The position numbers and the translations under genes were made by a program. From an uncultured Flavobacteriales bacterium (GTDB taxonomy: Bacteria > Bacteroidota > Bacteroidia > Flavobacteriales > Crocinitomicaceae), in NCBI GenBank assembly GCA_946478775.1, contig CAMLDR010000217.1:1-6489 (forward strand): a DNA stretch of 6,489 nucleotides, given 5' to 3'. Of this stretch, positions 5,350-6,489 are shown one piece after another. The first letter of the stretch is position 1. Every line of letters starts with the position of its first letter. The notes below the pieces were generated by a model that worked only from the letters and a program-made list of their open reading frames with translations, had not been told where the DNA came from and did no database searches.

Positions 5350-6276
5350 ATGCAGAACCTTTTTACTTTTTTGGTTTTTAGTATGCTTTCGTTTGCGTCC
5401 TTCGGTCAGGGGATTACTATTTTGATTGATCCGGGGCATGGAGGATCTGATCCCGGCCACGAGGCTGCAGATAAGAATTTGCTGCCTGAAAAGGACCTGA
5501 CGTTGAAGATTGCGCTGAAATTTGGTGCTTACCTTTCGGAAAGACTGGAAAATGTGACTGTTTTGTATACCAGAACAGACGACCGGTACCCAACCCTGGA
5601 TGAGCGCGTGAATATGGCTAATTCCAAGAAAGTGGATTATTTTATTTCGGTGCACATTAATGGCAGCCCGAACACCAATATCAAAGGAACAGAAACGCAT
5701 GTGCACTCGATGAGCGCAAAAAAATCGGTGAAACTGGCCAGGGCATTTGAGAACGAATTCAAAACAAGAGCAGGCCGTAAGTCGAGAGGAGTGAAGGATT
5801 CGGATGACCGCGAACACTCGCTGCAGGTCCTTAAATTTACGGAAATGACCAGTGTTTTGGTCGAATGCGGGTTCATGACCAATGCTTCGGAGGCCAATTA
5901 TTTGAATACAACAGCAGGCCAGGATGTCATTGCGTCTGCTTTGTTCCGTGCCATGAGAGGGCATTTGCAGGAAACGCATAAAAACATTTCGTTCACCAAA
6001 AAAAGTGAAAAATCAACAACCGATTCCGATGCAGTGGCTTCCACCGAAAAGAGTTACAGTGTTCAGATCATGAGTTCGAAAGAATGGCTGGATACAGAGA
6101 AGGGAGGATTTAAAAATTTGAAACATGCAGTGAGCCGGTCACAGGTTTCTCAAACAGGTTATCGCTATAAGTATTTTTCCGGGACTTTTTCTTCCAAATC
6201 AGAAGCCGAAGCGTATTGTAATGAAGTGAAAAAGAAGGGTTTCCCCGATTCAATCGTAGTAGAAAGAAAGAATTAA
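5350..6276 (+). CDS. Exported N-acetylmuramoyl-L-alanine amidase with C-terminal SPOR domain
   Basis: This zinc amidase (Amidase_3 family, AmiC-like) cuts the bond between MurNAc and the stem peptide in the periplasm, normally to separate daughter cells. Residues 1-19 form a signal peptide with a hydrophobic core and a likely cut at SFG|Q, and there is no Lys or Arg before the core. The catalytic domain covers about 21-207. Zinc ligands are H30 (DPGHGG), E47 (PEKDLT) and H102 (SVHIN), and the catalytic glutamate is E172 (VECGFMTN). A Ser/Thr/Lys-rich linker (210-234) leads to a SPOR domain (235-304: SYSVQIMSS ... FSSKSEAEAYCNEVKKKG ... IVVE), which binds peptidoglycan stripped of peptides and directs proteins to the septum. 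All catalytic residues are present, so it should be active. The length of 308 fits amidase plus SPOR. The start is set by the signal peptide; no Shine-Dalgarno is present. Confidence 0.93.
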   Translation: MQNLFTFLVFSMLSFASFGQGITILIDPGHGGSDPGHEAADKNLLPEKDLTLKIALKFGAYLSERLENVTVLYTRTDDRYPTLDERVNMANSKKVDYFISVHINGSPNTNIKGTETHVHSMSAKKSVKLARAFENEFKTRAGRKSRGVKDSDDREHSLQVLKFTEMTSVLVECGFMTNASEANYLNTTAGQDVIASALFRAMRGHLQETHKNISFTKKSEKSTTDSDAVASTEKSYSVQIMSSKEWLDTEKGGFKNLKHAVSRSQVSQTGYRYKYFSGTFSSKSEAEAYCNEVKKKGFPDSIVVERKN

Positions 6277-6288
6277 CCTGAAATGTAT

Positions 6289-6296
6289 TACTTTTG
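6289..6296 (+). promoter_or_regulatory. Promoter -7 element of ssb
   Basis: TACTTTTG fully matches TAnnTTTG, lies 12 bases past the amidase stop and ends 48 bases before the ssb ATG. This predicts a leader of about 40 bases and independent expression of ssb. No terminator hairpin separates the amidase from ssb, so read-through is also possible. Confidence 0.5.
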
Positions 6297-6344
6297 TAGG
6301 TAAACACACGTGAAACACATTATCATTTACCCATCAATAAGAAT

Positions 6345-6489
6345 ATGGCAACTGTTTTTGAAACACGCTTAATTGGAAATATTGGAAAAGACGCCGTTGT
6401 CAAGCAAATGGAGCGCGGTGTTATTGCAGTAAACTTTCCGGTTGCGCACAATAAGAATTGGCGCGATAAGCGTACGGGAGAAGCAAGGA
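6345..6489 (+). CDS. ssb: Single-stranded DNA-binding protein, N-terminal part only
   Basis: The frame is open from the ATG at 6345 to the right edge, giving 48 codons. The protein begins MATVFETRLIGNIGKDAVVK and continues VIAVNFPVAHNKNWRDK, the opening strands of the OB fold as seen in Bacteroidota SSB proteins. SSB coats single-stranded DNA as a tetramer during replication, repair and recombination. The rest of the OB fold and the acidic C-terminal tail lie outside the window. The leader ends ATCAATAAGAAT without a Shine-Dalgarno but is A-rich, as usual for the phylum. Confidence 0.9.
   Translation, partial: MATVFETRLIGNIGKDAVVKQMERGVIAVNFPVAHNKNWRDKRTGEAR

Noticed and set aside
5293..5979. 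Long minus-strand open frame of 228 codons opposite the amidase
   Set aside because: It lies wholly antisense to the catalytic domain of a clear amidase, its translation is Cys/His/Arg-rich without recognisable motifs, and it has no promoter-like element. It is a shadow frame.

Overview
The window looks like ordinary chromosomal DNA from a Bacteroidota bacterium, most likely of the Flavobacteriales. The evidence is threefold. First, the gene families fit: a DUF4271-like membrane protein, CCC-motif-like small membrane proteins, and the typical Bacteroidota SSB N-terminus. Second, TAnnTTTG promoter -7 elements lie upstream of almost every gene. Third, usable Shine-Dalgarno sequences are nearly absent. 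No mobile element, CRISPR array, tRNA or rRNA is visible.

Layout from left to right. A membrane protein gene (minus strand, running off the left edge, DUF4271-like) diverges from a full-length glutaryl-CoA dehydrogenase gene (plus). The dehydrogenase is followed by an AT-rich composite palindrome and a strong terminator. Next is a two-gene operon of tandem paralogous two-helix membrane proteins (plus), which converges through a bidirectional terminator on a 116-residue helical protein of unknown function (minus). That gene diverges from hemW, the radical SAM heme chaperone (plus). hemW converges on a family 2 glycosyltransferase gene (minus), and both stop codons sit inside the arms of a shared inverted repeat. 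The glycosyltransferase diverges from an exported N-acetylmuramoyl-L-alanine amidase with a C-terminal SPOR domain (plus). The last gene, ssb (plus), runs off the right edge.

The genes do not form one pathway. They are housekeeping functions: acyl-CoA catabolism, heme delivery, envelope glycan synthesis, peptidoglycan cleavage at division, and single-stranded DNA binding. I see no evidence for a new multi-gene system.

The most interesting signal is in the start regions. At four genes (hemW, amidase, glycosyltransferase and the 116-residue protein) a TAnnTTTG-type element ends exactly four bases before the start codon, which suggests leaderless or nearly leaderless mRNAs. It also moves the glycosyltransferase start to an internal GTG. 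The second point of interest is the pair of intergenic inverted repeats built from short degenerate units, one of which supplies the stop codons of two converging genes.
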